This document shows, piece by piece, positions 1-6,861 of a DNA stretch of 16,080 nt. The position numbers were made by a program, and so were the translations under genes. This stretch comes from CAIVPM01 sp049242885 (GTDB lineage: Bacteria; Bacteroidota; Bacteroidia; Chitinophagales; Chitinophagaceae): assembly GCA_049242885.1 (NCBI GenBank), contig JBMLOQ010000145.1, positions 1 through 16,080 on the forward strand, written 5' to 3'. Position 1 is the stretch's first letter, and the number at the start of each line of letters is the position of its first letter. The notes under the pieces are model-generated. The model did no database searches, had not been told where the DNA came from, and saw only the letters and a list, made by a program, of their open reading frames with translations.

Positions 1-2
1 GT

Positions 3-95
3 AAAAAAACTTTTAAAATGACCACAGGGAATTTATTTAAACAACGAAAAATTTCTTTTGAAAAAGATGGGATTAGAATTTTGAAAATTATTTAA
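3..95 (+). CDS. Possible C-terminal end of an unidentified protein (partial)
   Basis: One + strand frame is open from the window edge to a TAA at 93-95, giving about 30 residues ending in a basic and hydrophobic stretch (KISFEKDGIRILKII). No minus-strand start lies nearby that would explain this stretch. I do not recognise the family. The frame is short enough to be open by chance in AT-rich DNA. It is listed only because it touches the edge and would explain why bases 1-95 look denser than the following spacer. Confidence 0.25.
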   Translation, partial: KKTFKMTTGNLFKQRKISFEKDGIRILKII

Positions 96-372
96 ATATA
101 AAATTAGAAGCTAGAAGTTTATTAATTTCTGCATAGCACTCATTGCTTACGAGGCATATATTATTGATATATATTCCTTACCAGCAACGTCTTTGAAAGG
201 ACGTTGCGGTAAAGTTGGTATTGTTTAAGTAATAAAGTTAGCTTACATACTTTTACAACATGCCTGTAAGAAATAAGTTTTTTTGAACAGGAGAACATGC
301 ATGTTTTAATGTAACGCATTATAGAAGTTTAGACGATTAGAGGGATGCCGCAACGTCCTTTCAAAGACGTTG
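96..372. other. Intergenic stretch with a repeat-bounded segment, no gene seen
   Basis: No reading frame of useful length is present; all + strand frames between 210 and 347 are cut by stops. The stretch holds the two arms of a perfect 27-bp inverted repeat (listed separately). Between the arms there is a 12-bp palindrome AACATGCATGTT at 294-305 and a weak 6-bp stem CTTACA/TGTAAG (242-247 with 265-270). No tRNA-like fold was recognised. Confidence 0.6.
183..209 (+). repeat. Left arm of 27-bp inverted repeat, REP-like hairpin
   Basis: This arm is the exact reverse complement of 348-374. It is also a hairpin by itself: GCAACGTC (184-191), loop TTTGAAAG, GACGTTGC (200-207), so an 8-bp stem flanked by a conserved A on one side and GG on the other. 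It is more GC-rich than its surroundings. There is no T-run on either strand, so an ordinary intrinsic terminator is unlikely. The form resembles REP elements or the ends of small MITEs. Confidence 0.8.
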
Positions 373-374
373 CT
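348..374 (-). repeat. Right arm of 27-bp inverted repeat, overlapping a stop codon
   Basis: This arm matches the reverse complement of 183-209 at all 27 positions. Similarity stops at both ends: the adjoining base at 375 and the one at 347 both differ from their counterparts. Its last two bases (373-374) form two of the three bases of the TAG stop of the minus-strand gamma-glutamylcyclotransferase gene. The transcript of that gene would therefore run straight into this hairpin. Confidence 0.8.
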
Positions 375-783
375 AGGAAATGAAATCCATCACATCGCCA
401 CTTTCTATAATAGATGCATGGCTAGTGTTGCCATTGTACCAATATACTGTAGCAGTAAAAACTTGCTCATCAACCTCAACTTCGGCAAGTGATTTTATGT
501 ATTCTGGAATGATGTTTTCTTCTACCTCAATACCTTCATAATCATCTAATTGGGCAAAGGCATAACTAGCAAAATTTGGATTTGATACTACATATAGCTC
601 GCCTACAATAAATTTATCATCTGTTGTAGGTTTTGCAACAGGGTGTGTTCCCAAATTGTACAAAATACCTCTTGCTTTTGAGTGGGCTACAAAAGTGAAA
701 TATTTAGTAATATATTCATAGGCTGATGATTTAAACCCACTTCGTAAAGAGCCATATACAAAAAGATAATTACTATGTTGCAT
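373..783 (-). CDS. Gamma-glutamylcyclotransferase-like (AIG2/GGCT) family protein
   Basis: This 136-residue protein has the GGCT/AIG2-like cyclotransferase fold. FVYGSLR near the N-terminus (residues 8-14) is the family substrate loop. VGELY (60-64) is the second signature. LDDYEG (79-84) holds the expected catalytic glutamate, E83. Family members release 5-oxoproline from gamma-glutamyl amines or peptides in the cytoplasm; the substrate here cannot be told from sequence. The ATG is well placed two residues or so before the usual start of the family. The gene lies 14 bp after the LUD-domain gene on the same strand, so the two are probably co-transcribed. The C-terminus (SGDVMDFIS) looks complete. 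The TAG stop is partly made of the inverted-repeat arm at 348-374. Confidence 0.85.
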   Translation of the reverse strand: MQHSNYLFVYGSLRSGFKSSAYEYITKYFTFVAHSKARGILYNLGTHPVAKPTTDDKFIVGELYVVSNPNFASYAFAQLDDYEGIEVEENIIPEYIKSLAEVEVDEQVFTATVYWYNGNTSHASIIESGDVMDFIS

Positions 784-797
784 CCTCGTTAATTTTA

Positions 798-1436
798 TTA
801 TTCGTCAATTAAAAAACAATACACTTCTTTAGGGCCATGAACGCCAACCACTAAGGTTTTTTCAATATCTGCAGTTCTACTTGGGCCAGTTGCCAATGAT
901 ATTACAGAAGGCAATTGTTGCTTATATTTCTCTTTTATATTTTGCAAACTATGGCTTATATCATATACCAATTGATGGCTATAAGCTATACAGATATGAA
1001 TAGGAGCGTAAACACTTGTTGTTCGGCCACTTTCATTGTTGCTGCTAAGTAGTAAGCTTCCGGTACGTGCAATTAGTTGCTCACAGGTGGTAATAGCAGC
1101 ATCACAATTATCTACTTTAATATTATTGTTGATGCTTGTAAAACCATGAGCAATAAATTGTTGCAAAAGGTTTTCTTCTTTACAAATTATTTTAGTGAGA
1201 TTTTTTAGTGCTAATAATTGTTGTAATTGACTTTGCATGTCTGCAAAGTTGCTACAGTATAAAAACTTTCCTTGTAATTGGGTAAAATTTTCGGCAAATT
1301 CAATTTCTAATTCTTTGGTTGATGGTTGATAATAGTTGTCTATTATAGAATCATCTCCAAAAGGTTTATCACTTGGTTTTACCAATGCTTCTCTAATTTT
1401 TTGTAAAACTTTTTCTTTAGAATTTGGCAATTGCAT
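798..1436 (-). CDS. LUD-domain protein, LutC/YkgG-like
   Basis: This 212-residue protein belongs to the LUD family, whose best-known member LutC acts with the iron-sulfur proteins LutA and LutB in L-lactate oxidation. The C-terminal signature is plain: TGPSRTADIE (183-192) and GVHGPKE (198-204). ARTGSL lies at 123-128. The N-terminus (NSKEKVLQKIREAL) is the usual leading helix. LutA and LutB are not next to it. In many Bacteroidota a lone LUD gene sits directly behind rsfS-ftsH (my knowledge of the phylum), so the lactate role should not be assumed. A terminator separates it from ftsH, so it needs its own promoter. A TAATTTTG box (1442-1449) ends five bases before the ATG and could drive a nearly leaderless mRNA. 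The cyclotransferase gene follows after 14 bp. Confidence 0.85.
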   Translation of the reverse strand: MQLPNSKEKVLQKIREALVKPSDKPFGDDSIIDNYYQPSTKELEIEFAENFTQLQGKFLYCSNFADMQSQLQQLLALKNLTKIICKEENLLQQFIAHGFTSINNNIKVDNCDAAITTCEQLIARTGSLLLSSNNESGRTTSVYAPIHICIAYSHQLVYDISHSLQNIKEKYKQQLPSVISLATGPSRTADIEKTLVVGVHGPKEVYCFLIDE

Positions 1437-1441
1437 ATTGG

Positions 1442-1449
1442 CAAAATTA
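1442..1449 (-). promoter_or_regulatory. Possible -7 box (TAnnTTTG) just before the LUD gene
   Basis: On the minus strand this reads TAATTTTG, a full match to the Bacteroidota -7 consensus TAnnTTTG, followed by CCAAT and the ATG. No TTTG is present 19-21 bases upstream, so the match may be chance in AT-rich DNA. The upstream terminator means some promoter must lie within these 87 bases. Confidence 0.35.
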
Positions 1450-1462
1450 ATTGTAAATAGTG

Positions 1463-1504
1463 TTTTAAAAAATAAAGGGAAAATCTCTAAAGATTTTCCC
1501 TTTA
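1463..1504 (-). terminator. Intrinsic terminator of ftsH
   Basis: A 13-bp perfect stem (AAAGGGAAAATCT at 1474-1486 with 1491-1503; 14 bp counting the outer T-A pair) closes a 4-base loop. On the minus strand it is followed by a T-rich run (TTTATTTTTT, within 1467-1476). It begins 20 bp after the ftsH stop and lies before the LUD gene. The other strand also ends in a short T stretch, but no + strand gene is there to need it. Confidence 0.85.
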
Positions 1505-1523
1505 AAACTATTATTAGAAAATC

Positions 1524-3647
1524 TTAATCGTTTGTAGGATTTATTATTCTTTCTTCCTCTTTTATTACTTCAGTTTTAGGAATTTCTACATCTAAAATCT
1601 TTTTCTCCTCAAAAGGTCGTTTGCCAATTAATTCTTCTACATCGCTTTTATGCAAAACTTCTTTAGCTAATAATTGTTGTGCTAACTTTTCTACTTCTAC
1701 TTTGTATTTTGTAAGTAAAGCTAATGTAGATTTATAGGCATCGGCAACAATTCTTCTTACTTCTTCGTCAATTAGCTTACCCGTTTCTTCGCTATAAGGT
1801 TTTGTAAATCCACCTTCACTTTGAGGGTCGTAGTAGCTTACATTGCCTACTTTTTCACTCATGCCATATACTGTAACCATGCTGTAGGCAGTACGAGTTA
1901 CTTGTTGCAAATCGCTGCCAGCTCCTGTAGATATTTTTCCAAAGAAAATTTCTTCAGCAGCACGTCCACCAAGTGTCATACAAATATCGTGTGTTAGTTG
2001 ATCGGTATTGTATAAGTATTGTTCTTTTGGTGTGTATTGTGCATAGCCTAGTGCTGCAGTACCACGTGGTACAATGGTTACTTTTAATAAAGGATGAGCG
2101 TGTTCTAAAAACCATCCACAAACAGCATGTCCAGCTTCGTGGTATGCAATTATTGCTTTTTCGTGAGGTGCAATAATTTTATTTTTCTTTTCTAAGCCGC
2201 CAATAACTCTATCAATAGCATCTTGAAAATCTTTCATATCCACTCCTGCTTTATTATTTCTTGCAGCAATTAATGCAGCTTCATTGCACACATTTGCTAT
2301 ATCGGCACCAGCAAAACCTGGAGTTTGCTCAGCAAGTTTTAGAATATCTAAGTTTTCAGAAACTTTTATAGGTTGTAAATGCACTTTAAAAATGGCTTCT
2401 CTACCTTTAATATCTGGTCTATCAATGCTAATTTGTCTATCAAAACGTCCTGGTCTTAGCAATGCAGTGTCTAAAACATCGGGTCTGTTGGTTGCTGCCA
2501 AAATAATAATACCAGTGTCGCCACCAAAACCATCCATTTCAACAAGTAATTGGTTTAGGGTGTTTTCTCTTTCATCATTGCTCATTACAGCATTTTTACC
2601 CCTTGCTCTACCAATTGCATCAATTTCATCTATAAAAATAATACAAGGAGCTTTTTCTCTAGCTTGCTTAAACAAATCTCTTACCCTGCTTGCACCTACA
2701 CCAACAAACATTTCTACAAAGTCGCTACCACTTAGGCTAAAAAATGGCACTTGTGCTTCACCAGCCATTGCTTTTGCTAATAAGGTTTTACCAGTACCTG
2801 GAGGGCCAACTAATAAAGCTCCTTTAGGAATTTTACCACCAAGTGCAGTATATTTTTTAGGATTTTTTAGAAAGTCAACGATTTCCATCACTTCAACTTT
2901 GGCTTCATCCAAACCTGCAACATCGGCAAAATTGATGTTTACTTTAGTGCCTTTATCAAATAAAGTAGCTTTGCTTTTTCCAATATTAAAAATACCGCCT
3001 GGACCACCACCAGAAGCTCCACCTCCCATTTTTCGCATCATTAACACCATAATGCCTACAAATAACAATACAGTTATAATGGTATTAAAGAAAGAACTAT
3101 TAAAAAATCCTTGCTCTTGCGATACTGCAATTGCTAAGTTTGGTAATCCTCTTTCTTTAGTTTCTGAGTTTATAGTTGCTTGGAATGTTTTTGGATCGGC
3201 TACATTAAACTTGAACAAAGGGCCACTTTTAGCTTTTATACTATCATACTTTATATGAGTAATTTTTGTTAAATTTTGGTAATAAGGCTTATAAATACTG
3301 TCTTTTTTTATAAATACTTTTACCTCACCTCCAATACCATTTATTGATGGGTATAAAATAGCTCTATCAACATCACCAGTATAAAGCATTTTTTCTTTAA
3401 AATCTTTTTCTACAACATCATACAATTCTGGAGACATTCTTAAAAAGTTGGCACTTAATAAAGCCACACCAATTAGGGCATAAATCCAATATAAATTAAA
3501 CTTTGGACCACTTTTTTTGGGCTTTTTATCGTCCTCAAAAATGGAGTTTAGTTTAGGTGGTTTTTTGTCGCTTTTTTGAGCTTGGTCGTAACCATTTTTT
3601 TGATCACCAGTATTATCAGTTTGCTTATCTATACTATCGTTGTTCAT
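1524..3647 (-). CDS. ftsH: ATP-dependent zinc metalloprotease FtsH
   Basis: FtsH is the membrane-anchored AAA+ protease that extracts and degrades misfolded or short-lived membrane and cytoplasmic proteins, acting as a hexamer. The 707 residues show a hydrophilic N-terminal tail (1-50), a first membrane helix (about 52-68), an extracytoplasmic domain, a second helix (about 187-205) and a glycine-rich linker. The AAA module has Walker A GPPGTGKT (281-288), Walker B with D340 and E341, and the second region of homology with arginine fingers R398 and R401. The protease domain has HEAGH (503-507) and the third zinc ligand D579. All key residues are present. A charged, proline-containing tail ends the protein. 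The gene starts 32 bp after rsfS on the same strand and is followed by a strong terminator. Confidence 0.98.
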   Translation of the reverse strand: MNNDSIDKQTDNTGDQKNGYDQAQKSDKKPPKLNSIFEDDKKPKKSGPKFNLYWIYALIGVALLSANFLRMSPELYDVVEKDFKEKMLYTGDVDRAILYPSINGIGGEVKVFIKKDSIYKPYYQNLTKITHIKYDSIKAKSGPLFKFNVADPKTFQATINSETKERGLPNLAIAVSQEQGFFNSSFFNTIITVLLFVGIMVLMMRKMGGGASGGGPGGIFNIGKSKATLFDKGTKVNINFADVAGLDEAKVEVMEIVDFLKNPKKYTALGGKIPKGALLVGPPGTGKTLLAKAMAGEAQVPFFSLSGSDFVEMFVGVGASRVRDLFKQAREKAPCIIFIDEIDAIGRARGKNAVMSNDERENTLNQLLVEMDGFGGDTGIIILAATNRPDVLDTALLRPGRFDRQISIDRPDIKGREAIFKVHLQPIKVSENLDILKLAEQTPGFAGADIANVCNEAALIAARNNKAGVDMKDFQDAIDRVIGGLEKKNKIIAPHEKAIIAYHEAGHAVCGWFLEHAHPLLKVTIVPRGTAALGYAQYTPKEQYLYNTDQLTHDICMTLGGRAAEEIFFGKISTGAGSDLQQVTRTAYSMVTVYGMSEKVGNVSYYDPQSEGGFTKPYSEETGKLIDEEVRRIVADAYKSTLALLTKYKVEVEKLAQQLLAKEVLHKSDVEELIGKRPFEEKKILDVEIPKTEVIKEEERIINPTND

Positions 3648-3679
3648 AATTTTTTATACCAAATTTTCTCTATAATTAT

Positions 3680-4078
3680 TTATTCGTGAATTGTCATTAC
3701 TGCATCACTCCACATTTCTTCTAATTTATAAAATTCTCTTGCACTTGGGTGCATTATGTGAATTACAATGTTTACATAATCCATTAAAACCCATTGTAAT
3801 GCAGTAAAGCCTTCTTGTTTGTATGGACGTTCGTCGCACTTTTCGGCTACAACTTTATCTACATTATCTGCCAATGCTTTTACTTGTGTGGTACTATTTG
3901 CACTACAAATAATAAAGAAATCTGCAACCGATTCGTGCACATTTCTTAAATCTAAACTTACAATATTCTCTCCTTTAATGTCTTGAAGTGCTTCTATAAC
4001 TGCTTTGTACAGTTTAGAATTTTTTGTAAGTTTGTTAGGAGACTTTTTCCTAGTTTCTAATACATCTAAATTTGCCAA
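3680..4078 (-). CDS. rsfS: Ribosomal silencing factor RsfS
   Basis: RsfS binds ribosomal protein uL14 and keeps the 50S and 30S subunits apart, lowering translation when nutrients are scarce. The 132 residues match the family over their length: SVADFFIICSANSTTQVKAL (50-69), LQWVLMDYVNIVIHIM (94-109) and REFYKLEEMW close to the C-terminus. The only start that keeps the conserved N-terminal helix is TTG at 4076-4078; an in-frame TAG lies just one sense codon upstream (4082-4084), and no ATG occurs in the first 90 codons. The gene heads a two-gene unit with ftsH 32 bp downstream and is divergent from birA. Confidence 0.95.
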   Translation of the reverse strand: MANLDVLETRKKSPNKLTKNSKLYKAVIEALQDIKGENIVSLDLRNVHESVADFFIICSANSTTQVKALADNVDKVVAEKCDERPYKQEGFTALQWVLMDYVNIVIHIMHPSAREFYKLEEMWSDAVMTIHE

Positions 4079-4208
4079 TAACTATAATTTAATTTTTTAC
4101 AAGAACATAAAACATAACAAAACAGATTTTATTTAGTTTGATTGATATGCTTTACAATTTAAAATAAAACTCAATATTAAAAGGTTTGGGCGAAAATAGT
4201 GCAGTTTT

Positions 4209-5009
4209 ATGAACAAAAAAGCTAAATATTCTATTGGGCATATTTTAGTTTTAATGGCATATTTGCAGTTTATGCAGTTTGCCCAAAATTTTATAGAACT
4301 TAATTCGGTTGAAAGCACCAATAATTATGCCTTAGAGCTTTTAAAAGAAAATAAGGCACAACATGGCACTTGCATTTTTGCACACAATCAAACTGCTGGT
4401 AAAGGGCAAATGGGAAAGCAATGGATAGCGGATGCTAATAAAAATATTACTGTAAGTATGGTAATTGATGCAAATACTGGTTGTTTTAAATCAGATTTTA
4501 GCTTAATGGCATTTGCTGGAGTTGCTTGTAATTTATTTTTAAGAGAAATTATAAGCCAAGAAGTAAAAATAAAATGGCCAAATGATATGTTTATTAATGA
4601 CAAAAAGGCAGGGGGAATTTTAATAGAAACTTCTGGTAAAAACCAAAATAAATTTGCAATTATTGGTATTGGTTTAAACATAAATCAAGATTGTTTTCCT
4701 GAAACTTTAAACAGAGCCATTTCATTAAAACAAATTACCCATAAAGAATATGACCTAATTAACTTAACTGAAAAACTTTGGAACTTTATTTTTGGTTTTT
4801 ATGAAAAATGGAAACAATTAACTTCAGTTGAAATTCTAGATTTGTATAATAATTTATTGTTTAAAAAAAACGAATTGGTGAAGCTAAAAAAAGGCAACAT
4901 TATTACTAAAGGAATTGTAAAAGGTGTGAATCAAAACGGTGAATTAGAACTAGAAAATGCACTTTGGGAAACTTATACTGTAGGAAGTGTAGAATGGATT
5001 TTTGATTAA
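4209..5009 (+). CDS. birA: Biotin--[acetyl-CoA-carboxylase] ligase (BirA, no HTH domain)
   Basis: This enzyme activates biotin with ATP to biotinyl-AMP and attaches it to the carrier lysine of carboxylases such as acetyl-CoA carboxylase. The catalytic domain shows AGKGQMGKQW (63-72, the biotinyl-AMP loop), KWPND (122-126) and KKAGGIL with the likely catalytic K133, then the small C-terminal domain. There is no N-terminal DNA-binding domain, so it is a monofunctional ligase. The longest frame starts at 4209, but family proteins usually begin close to the sequence MQF..FIEL..VESTNNYA. The ATG at 4272 (residue 22) therefore fits better, giving 245 residues. A promoter-like pair of boxes (4234-4265) sits just before 4272 and agrees with that start. 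It is divergent from rsfS; cmk follows after 144 bp. Confidence 0.93.
   Translation: MNKKAKYSIGHILVLMAYLQFMQFAQNFIELNSVESTNNYALELLKENKAQHGTCIFAHNQTAGKGQMGKQWIADANKNITVSMVIDANTGCFKSDFSLMAFAGVACNLFLREIISQEVKIKWPNDMFINDKKAGGILIETSGKNQNKFAIIGIGLNINQDCFPETLNRAISLKQITHKEYDLINLTEKLWNFIFGFYEKWKQLTSVEILDLYNNLLFKKNELVKLKKGNIITKGIVKGVNQNGELELENALWETYTVGSVEWIFD
4234..4265 (+). promoter_or_regulatory. Candidate promoter supporting the downstream birA start
   Basis: TTG at 4234-4236 is followed by 21 bases and then CATATTTG at 4258-4265, one mismatch from TAnnTTTG, with spacing in the Bacteroidota range. Six bases later comes the ATG at 4272. If used, this promoter would lie inside the longest birA frame and would only serve the shorter protein, on an mRNA with almost no leader. 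Confidence 0.35.
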
Positions 5010-5153
5010 TTTTTAATTCAGTTTTAAATTAAAATCTTAAAACTAGGGAATAAATAACGCAATTTACAGTTTTAAAGAGATATAGATTAAAGTAAAAAGT
5101 ATCTTAATTGTAGGGCATCAATAAATTAAAAAAGCCATTTGGCTTAACGTAAA

Positions 5154-5828
5154 ATGAGAAAAATAATAATCGCTATAGATGGATTTTCAAGCTGTGGTAA
5201 AAGTACTTTGGCAAAGCAATTAGCCAATAAATTACAATATGTTTTTGTAGATACAGGAGCCATGTACCGAGCTATTACTTTGTATTTTCTAAAGCATGCA
5301 GTTGATGTTGAAAATGATGATTCAATTAATAAAGCATTAAGCCAAATTAAAGTTGGATTTGTTTTTGTAGCATCTACTAATAAAAGCCATGTAACACTTA
5401 ATGGCATTGATGTAGAACAACAAATTAGAGGAATGGAAGTTAGTAACTACGTAAGTATTGTAGCAGCATTGCACCAAGTAAGAACTTTTGCTGTGGCACA
5501 ACAGCAAGAAATGGGTAAAGAAAAAGGGATTGTAATGGATGGGAGAGATATTGGTACAACTGTTTTTCCTAATGCTGAACTTAAAATATTTGTAACTGCA
5601 AGTGAAGAGGTAAGAGTTGAAAGGAGATACAAAGAGTTAATTTCTAATCAAGAAACAGTTAGTAAAGCCGATATACAAAAAAATTTAAAAGAAAGAGATT
5701 TTATTGATAGTACAAGAGCAGTTAGTCCTTTAAAGCAAGCTGCTGATGCCATTGTATTAGACAATAGTAATTTAAGTAGGGAAGAGCAACTCGATTTAGT
5801 TTTATCTTGGGTGAATGAGCTACTATAA
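5154..5828 (+). CDS. cmk: Cytidylate kinase
   Basis: Cmk phosphorylates CMP and dCMP with ATP, feeding CTP/dCTP synthesis and recycling CMP from lipid synthesis and RNA decay. The 224 residues carry the P-loop GFSSCGKST (10-18), DTGAMYRA (33-40), the nucleotide-binding insert expected in bacterial CMP kinases, R110 in the VRTF segment, and MDGRDIGTTVFP (128-139). Length is normal for the family. The ATG is preceded by a short hairpin (AAGCC/GGCTT, 5132-5145) whose role is unknown. The TAA stop ends exactly where the stop codon of the convergent methyltransferase gene begins, leaving no space for a terminator between them. Confidence 0.96.
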   Translation: MRKIIIAIDGFSSCGKSTLAKQLANKLQYVFVDTGAMYRAITLYFLKHAVDVENDDSINKALSQIKVGFVFVASTNKSHVTLNGIDVEQQIRGMEVSNYVSIVAALHQVRTFAVAQQQEMGKEKGIVMDGRDIGTTVFPNAELKIFVTASEEVRVERRYKELISNQETVSKADIQKNLKERDFIDSTRAVSPLKQAADAIVLDNSNLSREEQLDLVLSWVNELL

Positions 5829-6554
5829 TTACAAATTTAAATAATAAGGTTGGAGCAATTGAGTAAACTGCGAAGTGTAATTATTGTTTTTATCTTTAAT
5901 TGTTAGCTCCTCCGTTTTTGGAAATTCAATGTTATGTTGTGAAAACTCCATTATCACTCTAAACGGGAGTTTATCATCTGTATTTTTAATTAATAGTTTA
6001 CTTCTACAAAAAAGTTGGTGTTCAATGGCCGAATCAATAAATCTTTGTTGATAACTGGCGGGTAATAAAACCCAAAAACTACCATTAGCCTTTAGAAGGT
6101 GGAAAGCTTTTTTTATTAATTGATGATGAAGCAATTGGCAGCTATGTTTTGCGGTGTTTTTGCTTTTGATAGGGCTATTTAATTCGTTTTCGTAAAACGG
6201 TGGATTGCAAACAACAAGTTCAAATTTTTTTTCATTTTTCCAATGAAGAATATCTGCGAAATGTAAGTTGATTTTTTTGCCAAAATTGGATTCTTCAAAA
6301 TTTTCTTTCGCTTGCAAGTAAGCATTTTCATCAATTTCAATTGCATCAATTTGTTTAAAATATTGGTTTTGTGCAAGCATTAAGCTTAATAATCCTGTGC
6401 CAGTACCAATATCTAAAGTATTTTCAATAATGGTAGGCATTGCATACTGTTTAGCAACCCATGCACCCAATATACAGCTATCTGTACACACTTTCATGGC
6501 TGTGTAAGATTGATGAATTGTAAATTGTTTGAATTGAAAATAGGTGTTGGGCAT
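5829..6554 (-). CDS. trmN6: tRNA1(Val) (adenine(37)-N6)-methyltransferase
   Basis: This SAM-dependent enzyme (YfiC/TrmN6 family) adds N6-methyl to adenine 37 next to the anticodon of tRNA1(Val). The 241 residues show MKVCTDSCILGAW (20-32), typical of the family, the SAM motif LDIGTGTG (47-54), the acidic strand end AIEID (71-75) and the catalytic NPPFY (117-121). The C-terminal part with KLPFRVIMEF is also usual. The ATG at 6554 follows directly on the terminator of the small lipoprotein gene. A near -7 box, TTACTTTG (6560-6567), stands five bases before it. It converges with cmk, the two stop codons abutting. Confidence 0.93.
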   Translation of the reverse strand: MPNTYFQFKQFTIHQSYTAMKVCTDSCILGAWVAKQYAMPTIIENTLDIGTGTGLLSLMLAQNQYFKQIDAIEIDENAYLQAKENFEESNFGKKINLHFADILHWKNEKKFELVVCNPPFYENELNSPIKSKNTAKHSCQLLHHQLIKKAFHLLKANGSFWVLLPASYQQRFIDSAIEHQLFCRSKLLIKNTDDKLPFRVIMEFSQHNIEFPKTEELTIKDKNNNYTSQFTQLLQPYYLNL

Positions 6555-6559
6555 ATTTA

Positions 6560-6567
6560 CAAAGTAA
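6560..6567 (-). promoter_or_regulatory. Possible -7 box just before trmN6
   Basis: On the minus strand this reads TTACTTTG, one mismatch from TAnnTTTG, followed by TAAAT and the ATG. No -33 TTTG is seen, because the expected place lies in the terminator stem at 6571-6603. This is a weak call, kept because the gene must start its own transcript after that terminator. Confidence 0.25.
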
Positions 6568-6603
6568 ACAAAAAGCCCTTTTTACAGAGTAAAAAGGGCT
6601 TTT
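6561..6603 (-). terminator. Intrinsic terminator of the repeat lipoprotein gene
   Basis: A perfect 15-bp stem (6571-6585 with 6589-6603) closes a 3-base loop, with a CCC/GGG core and a T-run after it on the minus strand (TTTTTGTTTACTTTG). It lies 21 bp past the TAA of the small lipoprotein gene and just upstream of the methyltransferase start, insulating the two. The symmetry means it could also stop + strand transcripts. Confidence 0.9.
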
Positions 6604-6623
6604 AATTAGGTTACTAATTAATA

Positions 6624-6827
6624 TTAGTGAGCAGCTGGAGCAGCAGGAGCAGCTGTAGCTGGGCTATCAACTTTAGTAGCTGGGCTGTCTACTTTAGTAG
6701 CTGGGCTATCAACTTTAGTAGAAGGTGAATCAACTTTTGCAGTTGTATCAGTTCCAGTTGTTGCATTTTCTGCATTGTTACAAGCTACAAAACCAGCGAT
6801 TGCTAATAGAGCGAAAACTTTTTTCAT
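6624..6827 (-). CDS. Small repeat-tailed lipoprotein
   Basis: This 67-residue product has a lipoprotein signal peptide: MKK, a hydrophobic core, then FVAC with the acceptor C16 followed by NN. The mature part is only about 50 residues and is low-complexity: a Thr-rich stretch, then KVDSP(S/A)T repeated four times in 7-residue steps, then an Ala/Pro tail ending in His. No enzyme or binding domain can be seen. A membrane-anchored spacer or an abundant envelope peptide is the most one can infer. It has its own promoter (6862-6892) and a strong terminator, which suggests solid expression. It is divergent from the large secreted protein gene. Confidence 0.8.
   Translation of the reverse strand: MKKVFALLAIAGFVACNNAENATTGTDTTAKVDSPSTKVDSPATKVDSPATKVDSPATAAPAAPAAH
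6655..6738 (-). repeat. 21-bp tandem repeat inside the small lipoprotein gene
   Basis: Three close 21-bp copies (6655-6675, 6676-6696, 6697-6717) and a diverged fourth (6718-6738) encode the seven-residue step TKVDSPA. Copies 1 and 3 are identical; copy 2 differs at a few bases, all silent at the protein level. The unit is a multiple of three, so changes in copy number would keep the frame. Confidence 0.85.
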
Positions 6828-6861
6828 TTTGAAATATTTTTTAATTTTTAAAAATTGGCTG

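Noticed and set aside
183..374. The paired hairpins as ordinary intrinsic terminators
   Set aside because: Neither arm is followed by a T-run on either strand, and the exact match between distant arms points to a repeat element.
2284..3258. Long open frame (324 codons) on the + strand
   Set aside because: It lies wholly antisense to the conserved AAA domain of FtsH, its translation resembles no family, and it is explained by the codon bias of the real gene.
4133..4321. 62-codon minus-strand frame between rsfS and birA
   Set aside because: It overlaps the conserved start of birA and the divergent promoter region and has no recognisable sequence.
5132..5145. AAGCC/GGCTT hairpin before cmk as terminator or riboswitch
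   Set aside because: The stem is only 5 bp. The T-run is on the minus strand, where no gene needs it, and nothing else of a riboswitch fold is visible.
6655..6738. Short regular repeats as a CRISPR array
   Set aside because: The copies are adjacent without spacers, only 21 bp long, and are in frame within a lipoprotein gene.
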